64,000 nucleotides of DNA from Burkholderia diffusa (GTDB taxonomy: Bacteria; Pseudomonadota; Gammaproteobacteria; Burkholderiales; Burkholderiaceae): positions 30,031 to 94,030 of the forward strand of contig NZ_CABVPN010000032.1 in the NCBI RefSeq assembly GCF_902499115.1, read 5' to 3'. Position numbers and translations under genes: made by a program. Below, piece after piece: positions 7,350 through 16,785 of this stretch (position 1 is its first letter; every line of letters begins with the position of its first letter). The notes beneath the pieces were generated by a model. It ran no database searches and was not told the DNA's origin. It was given only the letters and a program-made list of their open reading frames with translations.

Positions 7350-10271
7350 ATGGCGAGTAACAACGTAGCCCAATTTGCCGCGGAACTGAAAATGCCTGCT
7401 GGTGTGCTGCTCGAACAGCTGCAGGCAGCGGGCGTCCAGAAAGCGAGTGAAGACGATGCGCTGTCCGAGGCGGACAAGGCGCGTCTGCTCGATCATTTGC
7501 GCAAGTCGCACGGCGCAACCGACGGCGACAAGCGCAAGATCACGCTGACCCGCAAGCATACGTCGGAGATCAAGCAGTCTGACGCGACGGGCAAGGCTCG
7601 CACCATTCAGGTCGAGGTCCGCAAGAAGCGTACGTTCGTCAAGCGCGACGACGTGGCCGAGGGTGCGGAGCAGGGTCAGGCGCAAGTCGCCGAAGCGGAT
7701 GACGATGCGGATCTGAAGCGTCGCGAGGAAGAAGCGCGCCGCGAGGCCGAGCTGCTCGAAAAGCAGGCGCAGGAACTGCGCGAGCGCCAGGAACGCCTCG
7801 AGCGCGAGGAAGCCGAGCGCCGTGCCCGCGAGGAAGCGGCCGAAGCCGAGCGCCGCCGTGCCGAGGAAGAAGCAGCGGCGAAGCGCGCCGCGGCCGAAGC
7901 CGCAGCGGCACAGCAGGCTGCGGCCCAGCAGGCCGCTGAAGCCAAGCAGGAAGCAACCGGTGCGCAGTCCGCGCAGGACGAAGCACGCGCGGCCGCCGAA
8001 CGTGCGGCCCAGCGTGAAGCGGCGAAGAAGGCCGAGGACGCTGCCCGCGAGGCGGCCGACAAGGCGCGGGCCGAGCAGGAAGAGATTCGCAAGCGTCGCG
8101 AGGCGGCCGAGGCCGAAGCGCGCGCGATCCGCGAAATGATGAACACGCCGCGCAAGGCCGTGGTCAAGGCAGTCGAGCCGCCGAAGCCGGTGGAACCGCC
8201 GAAGCCGGCCGAAGCGAAGGGCACGCTGCACAAGCCGGCCAAGCCGGCAGGCGCAGGCGCGCAGGCACGTCCGGCCGTGAAGAAGCCGGCCGGCGCAGCG
8301 CCGGCGACGACGCAGGCACCGGCAGGCGCGGGCGACCGCAACAAGAAGCCGGGCGGCGGCAAGGGCGGCTGGCAGGACGACGCGGCCAAGCGCCGCGGCA
8401 TCAAGACGCGCGGCGATTCGAGCGGTGGCGTCGACCGCGGTTGGCGCGGCGGCCCGAAGGGTCGCGGCCGTCACCAGGACAGCGCATCGACGTTCCAGGC
8501 ACCGACCGAGCCGATCGTGCGTGAAGTGCACGTGCCGGAAACCATCTCGGTTGCCGATCTTGCACACAAGATGTCGATCAAGGCCTCCGAAGTCATCAAG
8601 GTGATGATGAAGATGGGCCAGATGGTCACGATCAACCAGGTGCTGGACCAGGAAACGGCGATGATCGTCGTCGAGGAACTGGGTCACCGCGCGGTCGCCG
8701 CGAAGCTGGACGATCCGGAAGCACTGCTGGTCGAAGGCGAGACCGGTACCGATGCGGAGCAACTGCCGCGTCCGCCGGTCGTCACCGTGATGGGTCACGT
8801 CGACCACGGCAAGACCTCGCTGCTCGACCACATCCGCCGCGCGAAGGTTGCAGCGGGCGAAGCGGGCGGCATTACGCAGCACATCGGCGCATATCACGTC
8901 GAAACGCCGCGCGGTGTCATCACGTTCCTCGATACGCCGGGTCACGAGGCGTTCACGGCAATGCGTGCACGCGGCGCGAAGGCGACCGACATCGTCGTGC
9001 TGGTGGTGGCTGCCGACGACGGCGTGATGCCGCAGACGAAGGAAGCCATCGCTCACGCGAAGGCGGGTGGCGTGCCGATCGTCGTGGCGATCAACAAGAT
9101 CGACAAGCCGGAAGCGAACCCGGACCGCGTCAAGCAGGAACTGGTCGCGGAAGGCGTCGTGCCGGAAGAATACGGTGGTGATTCGCCGTTCGTGCCGGTG
9201 TCGGCGAAGACGGGTGCCGGTATCGACGACCTGCTCGAGAACGTGCTGCTGCAGGCCGAAGTGCTGGAACTGAAGGCACCGATCGAGGCGCCGGCCAAGG
9301 GCATCGTGATCGAAGCGAAGCTGGACAAGGGCAAGGGCCCGGTCGCGACGATCCTGGTGCAGTCCGGTACGCTGAACCGTGGCGACATCGTGCTGGCAGG
9401 CACGGCTTATGGCCGCGTGCGTGCGATGCTCGACGAGAACGGCAAGCCGACGAAGGAAGCCGGCCCGTCGATCCCGGTCGAAATCCAGGGTCTGTCGGAA
9501 GTGCCGGGTGCGGGCGAGGAAGTGATCGTGCTGCCGGACGAGCGCAAGGCGCGCGAAATCGCGCTGTTCCGCCAGGGCAAGTTCCGCGACGTCAAGCTGG
9601 CGAAGCAGCAGGCCGCGAAGCTGGAAAGCATGCTCGAGCAGATGGGCGAAGGCGAAGTGCAGAACCTGCCGCTCATCATCAAGGCGGACGTGCAGGGCTC
9701 GCAGGAAGCACTCGTGCAGTCGCTGCTCAAGCTGTCGACCGACGAAGTGCGCGTGCAGATCGTGCACAGCGCGGTGGGCGGCATCAGCGAAAACGACGTC
9801 AACCTCGCGACGGCATCGAAGGCGGTCATCATCGGCTTCAACACGCGTGCGGATGCACAGGCGCGCAAGCTGGCCGAAGCGAACGGTATCGACATTCGCT
9901 ACTACAACATCATCTACGACGCAGTGGATGAGGTGAAGGCCGCGATGTCGGGCATGCTGGCGCCGGAGAAGCGCGAAGTCGTGACGGGCATGGTCGAGGT
10001 GCGCCAGGTGTTCAAGGTGCCGAAGGTCGGTACGGTTGCCGGCTGTATGGTCACCGACGGTATCGTCAAGCGTTCGTCGTCGGTTCGCGTGCTGCGCAAC
10101 AACGTCGTGATCTTCACGGGCGAACTCGAATCGCTGAAGCGCTTCAAGGACGACGTGAAGGAAGTCAAGCAAGGCTTCGAGTGCGGTATGTCGGTGAAGA
10201 ACTTCAACGACGTCATCGAAGGCGACCAGTTCGAAGTCTTCGAAGTAACTGAAGTCGCACGTACGCTGTAA
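7350..10271 (+). CDS. infB: Translation initiation factor IF-2
   Basis: A 973-residue GTPase that brings initiator tRNA to the 30S subunit. Residues 1-55 form the small IF2_N domain; residues ~60-380 are a long charged, Ala/Glu/Arg-rich and then Pro/Lys-rich linker; a second IF2_N-like segment begins near residue 387 (EPIVREVHVPETISVADLAH). The G domain starts near 475 with GHVDHGKTS (G1), DTPGHEAF (G3) and NKIDK (G4). It is longer than the ~890 residues of E. coli IF-2 because of the linker. A ribosome-binding AGAGGA precedes ATG 7350. Confidence 0.98.
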   Translation: MASNNVAQFAAELKMPAGVLLEQLQAAGVQKASEDDALSEADKARLLDHLRKSHGATDGDKRKITLTRKHTSEIKQSDATGKARTIQVEVRKKRTFVKRDDVAEGAEQGQAQVAEADDDADLKRREEEARREAELLEKQAQELRERQERLEREEAERRAREEAAEAERRRAEEEAAAKRAAAEAAAAQQAAAQQAAEAKQEATGAQSAQDEARAAAERAAQREAAKKAEDAAREAADKARAEQEEIRKRREAAEAEARAIREMMNTPRKAVVKAVEPPKPVEPPKPAEAKGTLHKPAKPAGAGAQARPAVKKPAGAAPATTQAPAGAGDRNKKPGGGKGGWQDDAAKRRGIKTRGDSSGGVDRGWRGGPKGRGRHQDSASTFQAPTEPIVREVHVPETISVADLAHKMSIKASEVIKVMMKMGQMVTINQVLDQETAMIVVEELGHRAVAAKLDDPEALLVEGETGTDAEQLPRPPVVTVMGHVDHGKTSLLDHIRRAKVAAGEAGGITQHIGAYHVETPRGVITFLDTPGHEAFTAMRARGAKATDIVVLVVAADDGVMPQTKEAIAHAKAGGVPIVVAINKIDKPEANPDRVKQELVAEGVVPEEYGGDSPFVPVSAKTGAGIDDLLENVLLQAEVLELKAPIEAPAKGIVIEAKLDKGKGPVATILVQSGTLNRGDIVLAGTAYGRVRAMLDENGKPTKEAGPSIPVEIQGLSEVPGAGEEVIVLPDERKAREIALFRQGKFRDVKLAKQQAAKLESMLEQMGEGEVQNLPLIIKADVQGSQEALVQSLLKLSTDEVRVQIVHSAVGGISENDVNLATASKAVIIGFNTRADAQARKLAEANGIDIRYYNIIYDAVDEVKAAMSGMLAPEKREVVTGMVEVRQVFKVPKVGTVAGCMVTDGIVKRSSSVRVLRNNVVIFTGELESLKRFKDDVKEVKQGFECGMSVKNFNDVIEGDQFEVFEVTEVARTL

Positions 10272-10290
10272 TCATCGCGTATCGGCTCTT

Positions 10291-10320
10291 GGGCGGGGCA
10301 GGCTTGAGCCTGTCCCGCCC
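10291..10320 (+). terminator. Strong hairpin between infB and rbfA
   Basis: A 14-bp stem (GGGCGGGGCAGGCT with its complement, one G-U pair) followed by ATTTTC rather than a long T-run. It may cause partial termination or protect the infB 3' end, lowering rbfA-truB expression relative to infB. Confidence 0.55.
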
Positions 10321-10383
10321 ATTTTCATGGTGGCGTGCCAACAGCGCGCCGCTTTATCCTGATAAACGGATCACGGATCGATC

Positions 10384-10782
10384 ATGTCCAGGAAACGTAC
10401 TTCCCCCAATCGCAACGTTCAGATTGCAGACCAGATTCAACGCGATCTGTCCGAACTCATCATGCGCGAGGTCAAGGACCCGCGCATCGGCATCGTGACC
10501 ATCCAGAGTGTGGAGCTCACGCCGGACTACGCGCACGCGAAGGTCTATTTCACGGCGCTCACCGGCGATCCGGAGAAGACGCAGGAAGCGCTGAACCACG
10601 CATCGGGTCACCTGCACAACCTGCTGTTCAAGCGCCTGCACATCCATACGGTGCCGACGCTGCATTTCCATTACGACCAGACGATCGAAAAGGCGGTGGA
10701 AATGTCGCGCCTGATCAAGGAAGCCAACTCGACGCGCGCGAAGGACGACGACGAAGCCGACGCGCCTGCGAAGGGCGAGTGA
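10384..10782 (+). CDS. rbfA: 30S ribosome-binding factor A
   Basis: A 132-residue KH-like factor for late 16S rRNA 5'-end maturation. Visible signatures are RNVQIADQIQRDLSELI at the N-terminus, VKDPRIGIVTIQSVELTPDYA and the closing HFHYDQTIEKA. A short acidic/Lys tail follows. ATG 10384 begins the conserved region. It lies 112 bp after infB behind a strong hairpin and 14 bp before truB. Confidence 0.96.
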   Translation: MSRKRTSPNRNVQIADQIQRDLSELIMREVKDPRIGIVTIQSVELTPDYAHAKVYFTALTGDPEKTQEALNHASGHLHNLLFKRLHIHTVPTLHFHYDQTIEKAVEMSRLIKEANSTRAKDDDEADAPAKGE

Positions 10783-10796
10783 GCGCGCGTGCCCCA

Positions 10797-11729
10797 ATGA
10801 CGACTGCAGCTCCTCAGCGTCCACGCGTGCCGCGGCGCGCGCTGGACGGCGTCCTTCTGCTCGACAAGCCGGTCGGCCTGTCGAGTAACGACGCCCTGAT
10901 TCGCGCGAAGCGCCTGCTTCTCGCGAAGAAAGCCGGCCATACCGGCACGCTCGATCCGCTGGCCTCGGGTCTGTTGCCGCTGTGCTTCGGCGAGGCGACG
11001 AAGTTCTCGCAGGACTTGCTGGAAGCGGACAAGACCTACGAAGCGACGATGCGCCTCGGCGTGCGCACGACCACCGGCGATGCTGAAGGCGACGTGCTCG
11101 ACACGCGCGCCGTCGAATGCGACCGGACTGCGGTGGAGGCGGCGCTCGCTCGCTTTACCGGCGAGATCGTGCAGGTGCCGCCGATGTATTCGGCGCTCAA
11201 GCGCGACGGCAAGCCGCTGTACGAATATGCGCGCGCGGGCCAGACCGTCGAACGGGAAGGCCGCAACGTGACGATCCATGCGCTCGACCTGCTGGCCTGC
11301 GAACTACCGGACGTGACGTTTCGCGTGACTTGTAGCAAGGGTACGTATGTGCGCACGCTGGCGGAGGATATCGGCGAGGCGCTCGGTTGCGGCGCGCATC
11401 TGACGATGCTGCGTCGCACGGGCGTCGGCGCTCTGACGCTCGAGCACGCGGTGACGCTGGACGCGCTGTCCGACGCCACCGAAGCAGCGCGCGACGCGTG
11501 GCTTCAGCCGGTCGACGCGCTGCTGTCGACGTTTCCGCTGGTGCGTCTCGACGAAGCCTGCGCGAAGCGGTTCCTGCATGGCCAGCGTCTGCCGCTGTCG
11601 GCGCTCGATCCGATCGACGCGGCAGAAGGCGAGCGGGTGCGCGTGTACGACGAGGTGCGGCTGCTCGGCGTCGCCCGCAAGGCAAACGGCGTGCTTGCGC
11701 CTGAACGTCTCGTCGTGACGGCTCAATGA
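10797..11729 (+). CDS. truB: tRNA pseudouridine(55) synthase TruB
   Basis: A 310-residue enzyme that makes pseudouridine 55 in the T-loop of tRNAs. The N-terminal motif GVLLLDKPVGLSSNDAL and the catalytic GHTGTLDPLASGLLPLCFGEATK (Asp of the TLDPLA motif) are clear, with the YEATMRLGVRTTTGDAEG strand next; the C-terminal PUA-like part ends near the stop. The frame stays open far upstream, but ATG 10797 is the start that fits the family and follows rbfA by 14 bp. A terminator follows at 11761. Confidence 0.95.
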   Translation: MTTAAPQRPRVPRRALDGVLLLDKPVGLSSNDALIRAKRLLLAKKAGHTGTLDPLASGLLPLCFGEATKFSQDLLEADKTYEATMRLGVRTTTGDAEGDVLDTRAVECDRTAVEAALARFTGEIVQVPPMYSALKRDGKPLYEYARAGQTVEREGRNVTIHALDLLACELPDVTFRVTCSKGTYVRTLAEDIGEALGCGAHLTMLRRTGVGALTLEHAVTLDALSDATEAARDAWLQPVDALLSTFPLVRLDEACAKRFLHGQRLPLSALDPIDAAEGERVRVYDEVRLLGVARKANGVLAPERLVVTAQ

Positions 11730-11760
11730 TGCACGGCGCGCTGGCGCCCATCGAAATGAA

Positions 11761-11786
11761 AAAAGCCCGGTCTCGACCGGGCTTTT
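11761..11786. terminator. Bidirectional intrinsic terminator
   Basis: AAAAGCCCGG and CCGGGCTTTT pair around a short loop, with an A-run on one side and a T-run on the other. It sits between the convergent truB and emrB genes and would serve both. Confidence 0.85.
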
Positions 11787-11818
11787 TGCTGCGTGAGCGT
11801 GTGGGGGCGCGGGCCGGC

Positions 11819-13378
11819 TCAGTGTGCAGCCGACGCGGCCGCACCCGCATCGCCGCCGCCCGCGCGTTCGGGCTTCGTGATCCAGATCAGTCCGATCAGC
11901 AGCACGAAGATCGCCGCCGAGATGTAGAAGAGATCGTTCACGCCGAGCTGCGCGGCCTGCTGCGTGGCCATGTTGTTGATGAGGCCATGCGCCTGGTCCG
12001 GCGTCAGCCCGAGGTTGCCCATCTGCGTGACGGCCTGGTTGAACGTCGGGTTGTACACGTTGGTCTGCTCGACCAGTTGCGCGTGATGGAAGTTGTTGCG
12101 GTGATCCCACGCGGTCTGGAAGATCGACGTGCCGATACCGCCGCACATGATCCGCACGAAGTTCGACAGGCCCGATGCCGCGGGAATGCGGTGGCCGGGC
12201 AGGCCGGATAGCGTGATCGACACGAGCGGAATGAAGAAGCCCGCCATCGCGATGCCTTGCACGAGCGTCGGCAACGTCAGCGACCACTCGTCGACGCCGG
12301 TCGTGTAACGCGAGCGCATCCAGAAACACAGCGCGAACGTGAGAAACGCGGCGGTCGCGATGTAGCGTGGATCCGTGCGCGGCAGGAACTTGCCGGTCAG
12401 TGGCGACAGCAGAATCGCGAACAGTCCGACCGGCGCCATGACCAGGCCTGCGTCGGTTGCCGTGTAGCCGATCTGGGTTTGCAGCCAGAGCGGCAGCAGC
12501 ACGAGGTTGCCGAAGTAGAGGCCGTAACCGACCGCGAGCGCGATCGTGCCGCCCGTGAAGTTGCGCATCCGGAACAGCGACAGGTCCACGACCGGGTGTT
12601 CGGCAGTCAGCTCCCAGATCACGAAGAACGCGAACGAGATGAGTGCGATCAGCGCGAGCGCGATGATCGTCGTCGACGCGAACCAGTCGAGATCCTTGCC
12701 CTTGTCGAGCATGATCTGCAGCGAGCCGACCCACAGCACGAGCAGCGCGAGACCGACCCCGTCGATCGGCGCGCGGCGCACCGTCGATTCGCGTGTCCGA
12801 TAGATCGACCACGTGGCGAGCGCGGCGGCGATGCCGACCGGGATGTTCACGTAGAAGATCCACGGCCACGAATAGTTGTCCGAGATCCAGCCGCCGAGAA
12901 TCGGCCCGGCGACCGGCGCGATCAGCGTCGTCATCGACCATAACGCGAGCGCCATTGGCGCTTTCGCGCGTGGGTAGCTCGACAGCAGCAGCGATTGCGA
13001 CAGCGGAATCATCGGCCCGGCGACCGCGCCCTGCAGCACGCGCGACGCGAGCAGGAACGGCAGGCTGGGTGCGAGGCCGCACATCCACGACGAGATGACG
13101 AACAGGATGATCGACGCGAGGAACAGGCGAACCTGTCCGAACCGGTCGGTCAGCCAGCCCGTGAGCGGCACGGAGATCGCGTTCGCGACCGCGAACGACG
13201 TGATGACCCACGTGCCCTGGTCGGACGACACGCCGAGGTCGCCCGAGATGGTCGGGATCGCGACGTTCGCGATGGACGTGTCGAGCACGTTCATGAACAC
13301 CGCGAGCGATACCGCGATCGTCCCGAGCACGAGTTGCCCGCCTTGCAGCGGCGGGTGGGAGACAGGAGCCTGTGCCAT
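11819..13378 (-). CDS. emrB: EmrB/QacA-type DHA2 multidrug efflux permease
   Basis: A 519-residue inner-membrane drug:proton antiporter with 14 predicted helices. DHA2 features: MNVLDTSIANVAIPTISGDL in helix 1, the motif-A loop GWLTDRFGQVR, and the antiporter motif-C region in helix 5 (TTLIAPVAGPILGGWIS). With EmrA and the outer-membrane lipoprotein it should form a tripartite pump. Last gene of the operon, 27 bp after emrA. Substrates are unknown; family members commonly export hydrophobic antibiotics, uncouplers or fatty acids. Confidence 0.93.
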   Translation of the reverse strand: MAQAPVSHPPLQGGQLVLGTIAVSLAVFMNVLDTSIANVAIPTISGDLGVSSDQGTWVITSFAVANAISVPLTGWLTDRFGQVRLFLASIILFVISSWMCGLAPSLPFLLASRVLQGAVAGPMIPLSQSLLLSSYPRAKAPMALALWSMTTLIAPVAGPILGGWISDNYSWPWIFYVNIPVGIAAALATWSIYRTRESTVRRAPIDGVGLALLVLWVGSLQIMLDKGKDLDWFASTTIIALALIALISFAFFVIWELTAEHPVVDLSLFRMRNFTGGTIALAVGYGLYFGNLVLLPLWLQTQIGYTATDAGLVMAPVGLFAILLSPLTGKFLPRTDPRYIATAAFLTFALCFWMRSRYTTGVDEWSLTLPTLVQGIAMAGFFIPLVSITLSGLPGHRIPAASGLSNFVRIMCGGIGTSIFQTAWDHRNNFHHAQLVEQTNVYNPTFNQAVTQMGNLGLTPDQAHGLINNMATQQAAQLGVNDLFYISAAIFVLLIGLIWITKPERAGGGDAGAAASAAH

Positions 13379-13405
13379 GTCGGTAGTTTTCCGGAGTCGG
13401 AACCG

Positions 13406-14623
13406 TTACATCATCTTGGCGGCGTTGGTCGATTTCGCCGCGGCCGGGGCCGGCGCGCTGCCGCCGGCGTTCTCGGCGATGATGCGCGCGATCTCGGCGT
13501 CGGCTTCGTCGCCATACTTCGCGAACACGTTCGTCTCGTAGACGGTGTTCTGCGCGTTCGCAAGCTGGTCGCCGCGCTCGTCCTTGATGTCGACGTCGAC
13601 CTGCATCGACAGGCCGATGCGCAGCGGGTGCTTCTCGAGGTCCTTCGGATCGATTTCGATGCGCACCGGCAGGCGCTGCACGACCTTGATCCAGTTGCCC
13701 GTCGCGTTCTGCGCCGGCAGCAGCGAGAACGCCGAGCCCGTGCCGGCCGAGAAGCCGACGACCTTGCCGTGGTAGACCGCCGACGAGCCGTAGATATCGG
13801 CCGTCAGTTCGACCGGCTGGCCGACGCGCATGTGCTTGAGCTGGACTTCCTTGAAGTTGGCGTCGACCCACACCGCGTTCAGCGGTACGACCGACATCAG
13901 CGGGTTGCCGGGCGACACGCGCTGGCCGACCTGCACCGAGCGCTTCGCGACATAGCCGGTGACCGGCGCGGGCAGCACGTTACGCGCGTTCGCGAGGTAC
14001 GCGTCGCGAACCTTCGCCGCCGCGGCCAACACGTTCGGGTGCGATGCGATCGTCGTGTTCGCTGTCAGTGCGCGGTTCGACGCGAGCTGCTGTTGCGCCG
14101 CGTCGACCGACGCCTGCGCGGCGCGCACCGCGTCGCGTGCATGGGAGATTTCTTCCTGCGATACGGCGCCCGTCTGCGCGACGGCCATCCGGCGGCGCAG
14201 GTCGTCCTGCGCCTTCGACAGGTCGGACTGGCGCAGCGCGACTTGCGCGCGGTACTGGTCGTCGTTGACGAACAGGCCGCGCACCTGGCGCACCGTCTGC
14301 GCGAGGTTGGCCTCGGCCTGCTGCAGCGCGACCTGCGAATCGGCCGGATCGAGGACGACGAGCGGATCGCCGGCCTTGACCGTCTGCGTATCGTCCGCCT
14401 TCACGGCGATCACGGTGCCGGTGACCTGCGGCGTGATCTGTACGACGTTGCCGTTCACGTATGCGTCGTCGGTCTCTTCATGGAAGCGCGCGACGAGGAA
14501 GTAGTACAGGCCATACGCGATGGCCGCGATCACGATGACCGCGATCAGCAGCGTCATCATCCGCTTGCGCTTCCCGTTGTTCTGCGGCTGGGCGCTGGCG
14601 GCATTTTGTTGAGGGTCGCTCAT
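13406..14623 (-). CDS. emrA: EmrA/HlyD-family periplasmic adaptor
   Basis: A 405-residue membrane-fusion protein: a cytoplasmic stub, one transmembrane helix (about residues 22-44, MMTLLIAVIVIAAIAYGLYY), a split lipoyl/barrel-sandwich domain (VIAVKADDTQTVKAGDPLVV ... PAPVTGYVAKRSVQVGQRV), an Ala/Gln-rich alpha-hairpin of about 110 residues, and a beta-barrel. It links the inner-membrane EmrB to the outer-membrane factor encoded just upstream (52-bp gap). Confidence 0.93.
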   Translation of the reverse strand: MSDPQQNAASAQPQNNGKRKRMMTLLIAVIVIAAIAYGLYYFLVARFHEETDDAYVNGNVVQITPQVTGTVIAVKADDTQTVKAGDPLVVLDPADSQVALQQAEANLAQTVRQVRGLFVNDDQYRAQVALRQSDLSKAQDDLRRRMAVAQTGAVSQEEISHARDAVRAAQASVDAAQQQLASNRALTANTTIASHPNVLAAAAKVRDAYLANARNVLPAPVTGYVAKRSVQVGQRVSPGNPLMSVVPLNAVWVDANFKEVQLKHMRVGQPVELTADIYGSSAVYHGKVVGFSAGTGSAFSLLPAQNATGNWIKVVQRLPVRIEIDPKDLEKHPLRIGLSMQVDVDIKDERGDQLANAQNTVYETNVFAKYGDEADAEIARIIAENAGGSAPAPAAAKSTNAAKMM

Positions 14624-14675
14624 GGCGATTTTCTCCGTCCGTTATTTCGAGTGTCTGCGTAGTGGTGGCGCCGGA

Positions 14676-16172
14676 TCAGTTGGCGGCCTGTTTCGTGTGC
14701 TGGTCGGCGTCGGGCGCGGCGAGCCGCGTGCCGGTCGCGTCGAACCCGCCGCCGAGCGCCTTGATCAGCGCGAGCTGCATGTCGCGCCGGCGCATCTTCA
14801 GGTTGGTCACGGTCTGTTCCGACACGAGGCGGTTGCTGTCGGCGGTCAGCACCTGCAGCTGCGGCGACAGGCCGGCCTTGTAGCGGATCACGGCGAGGTC
14901 GTACGCGCGCGTCGAGGCGTCGAGCGCACGCTGCGCGTCGTCCATCTGGCGATCGACCGCGCGGATCGACGCGACCTGGGTGGCGACGTCGTTCAGCGCG
15001 TTGATCAGCGTCTGGTTGTAGTTGGCGACCGACAGGTCGAAGTCCGCATAGCGGCCCTTGAGCTGTGCGCGCAATGCGCCGGCATCGAAGATCGGCAGAT
15101 GGATGGCCGGGCCGAACTGCGCCTGGCGGCTCGCGAAGTTCAGGAATTTGCCCCAGCCGAACGCATCGAAGCCGAAGCCTGCCGCGAGGTTCACGTCCGG
15201 GAAGAACTCGGCCTTCGCCTCCTTCACGTCGTGCATCGCGGCCTCGACCTGCCAGCGCGCGGCGACGATGTCGGGACGGCGCGATATGAGGTCGGCCGGC
15301 AGGTTGCCGGGCAGTGCGATTTCGCCTGTCGGGTTCATCACCGGCGCGGCGATCTGCAGCCCGCGGTCCGGCCCCTTGCCGAGCAGTGCGGCGAGTTGGT
15401 AGCGCACGGTCGTGATCTGGCCGTCGAGGTCGGACAGCGACGCCTGGGTCGTCGCGATGTTGCCGCGCGCGGTTTGGCGCTCCACGTTGGTGTCGAGGCC
15501 GGCCGACACGCGGCCGTCGGTGATCTTGCCGACCGTCTGGCGGTTGGTGATCTCGCGCTGCGCGATGTCGCGCAGCGCGTACAGTTGCGCAAGCGAGTTG
15601 TAGGTGCGGGCGACCGACGATGCGAGCGTGATGCGCGCCTGCTGCATGTCCGCTTCGGCGGCTTTTTCCTGCGACACGGCCGTATGCAGGCGCTCGCGGT
15701 TCTTGCCCCACAGGTCGAGATCCCACGACGCGCTCGCGAGCGCGTTGTTCTCGCTGTACCACTGGCCGCCGTACGGGGGCGGAAACAGCGCGTTCGACGA
15801 ATACAGTTCGCGCGTCCACGAGTAGCTGGCTTCGGCCTTCGGCATCAGGTTCGAGCGCGACGATTCGATGTACGACGACGCCTTCGCGATGCGCGCCTGT
15901 GCCTGCGCGATCGACGGGCTGCCCTGAAGCGCCTCGTCGATCAGCTTCGGCAGCTGCGGATCGCCGAACTGGTTTGCCCAGTCGAGCGCCGGCCACTGGC
16001 CGCCCTGGGCGGGCAGGCTCTGGGCGGTTTCGAATTGCGACGCGGGAGCGATCTGCTTGTCGCTCTTGATGCCGATGTAGTTTGCGCAGCCCGCCAGCGC
16101 CAGCGCGGCGACTGCAGCGGCGACGGCGGCGCGGCACGACCCGGCGCGCAGGGACAACGGGGAGGATTTCAT
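14676..16172 (-). CDS. NodT-family outer-membrane efflux lipoprotein
   Basis: A 498-residue TolC-like channel with a lipoprotein signal peptide: a basic start (MKSSPLSLRAG), an Ala/Leu core and the lipobox ALAGC. Two TolC repeats follow, with the coiled helices of the periplasmic tunnel (for example ALDASTRAYDLAVIRYKAGL) and the NodT/OprM pattern DLWGKNRERL. An alternative GTG start at 16208 has a better Shine-Dalgarno (AAGGA) and adds 12 residues; the ATG at 16172 gives the more normal signal peptide. It provides the outer-membrane exit for EmrAB. Confidence 0.9.
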   Translation of the reverse strand: MKSSPLSLRAGSCRAAVAAAVAALALAGCANYIGIKSDKQIAPASQFETAQSLPAQGGQWPALDWANQFGDPQLPKLIDEALQGSPSIAQAQARIAKASSYIESSRSNLMPKAEASYSWTRELYSSNALFPPPYGGQWYSENNALASASWDLDLWGKNRERLHTAVSQEKAAEADMQQARITLASSVARTYNSLAQLYALRDIAQREITNRQTVGKITDGRVSAGLDTNVERQTARGNIATTQASLSDLDGQITTVRYQLAALLGKGPDRGLQIAAPVMNPTGEIALPGNLPADLISRRPDIVAARWQVEAAMHDVKEAKAEFFPDVNLAAGFGFDAFGWGKFLNFASRQAQFGPAIHLPIFDAGALRAQLKGRYADFDLSVANYNQTLINALNDVATQVASIRAVDRQMDDAQRALDASTRAYDLAVIRYKAGLSPQLQVLTADSNRLVSEQTVTNLKMRRRDMQLALIKALGGGFDATGTRLAAPDADQHTKQAAN

Positions 16173-16241
16173 CGCGCTGTTTTCTGACTCGGAATGAATG
16201 ATGGACACTGCAAGGATTTCCTTACATTAATCTGTCAAAAG

Positions 16242-16262
16242 TAATTGTTATGGCAACTATTA
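16242..16262. promoter_or_regulatory. Candidate MarR operator, near-palindrome
   Basis: TAATTGTT-N5-AACTATTA, arms matching at 7 of 8 positions, just between the marR stop codon and the outer-membrane lipoprotein gene. The element CAACTATT(G/A)C recurs in the marR promoter region (complement at 16767-16778), which suggests that one repressor binds both. Confidence 0.4.
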
Positions 16263-16751
16263 CGTGATGGTGCCGCCGGCCGTCTCGCAATAGTTGCTGA
16301 GAATGCGGCGCAGCATGCTCTTCAGGAAACCGACTTCTTCCGGCGTAAAGCCGTCGAGCAGCTCGTCGAGCACGCTGCGAAACACCGGCGGCAGCCGCTC
16401 GGCCAGCGCGCGGCCTTCGTCGGTCAGCTCGAGGCGCACGACCCGCCGATCCTCGATGCTGCGCACACGGGACAGCAGGCCGCGCTTCTCGACCCGATCG
16501 AGCAGGCGCGTGACCGCGCTCGCGTCGATCCCGTATTCCCGAGCGAGCTCGGCGGCCGTCGAGCATTTGCCGACCGCGATCATGAACAGCATGCTCGCCT
16601 GCGTGCCCGTGATGCCGAGCTCTTCCTGCGTGCGCTGCGTGACGAGGTTGGTCATCACCGATTTCACGCGAGACATCAGATAACCGACGCTGTCGTTCAT
16701 CTGATACGAAGACAGCGGCGAAACAGGCGATTGGGAAGGAGAATCCGACAT
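16260..16751 (-). CDS. MarR-family regulator of the efflux operon
   Basis: A 163-residue winged-helix dimer of the EmrR/MarR type. Visible are the helical N-terminus (SYQMNDSVGYLMSRVKSVMT), the recognition region TAAELAREYGIDASAVTRLL, the DKVEKRG-like DRVEKRGLLSR, and the wing (SIEDRRVVRLELTDEG). The start ATG 16751 is chosen over an in-frame start at 16814, which would overlap the promoter. It is the first gene of a marR - lipoprotein - emrA - emrB unit, the order expected for a drug-responsive repressor controlling its own pump. Confidence 0.9.
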   Translation of the reverse strand: MSDSPSQSPVSPLSSYQMNDSVGYLMSRVKSVMTNLVTQRTQEELGITGTQASMLFMIAVGKCSTAAELAREYGIDASAVTRLLDRVEKRGLLSRVRSIEDRRVVRLELTDEGRALAERLPPVFRSVLDELLDGFTPEEVGFLKSMLRRILSNYCETAGGTIT

Positions 16752-16785
16752 AAAACCCTGAAGCTGCAATAGTTGACTAGGCAGC

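Noticed and set aside
7311..10172. Long open frame of 953 codons on the minus strand
   Set aside because: Exact antisense of infB; the product is His/Arg/Leu-rich with no domains. Typical mirror frame in GC-rich DNA.
11304..13871. 855-codon minus-strand frame overlapping truB, emrB and emrA
   Set aside because: It is out of frame with emrB on the same strand and antisense to truB; low-complexity Arg/Ala/Gly content.
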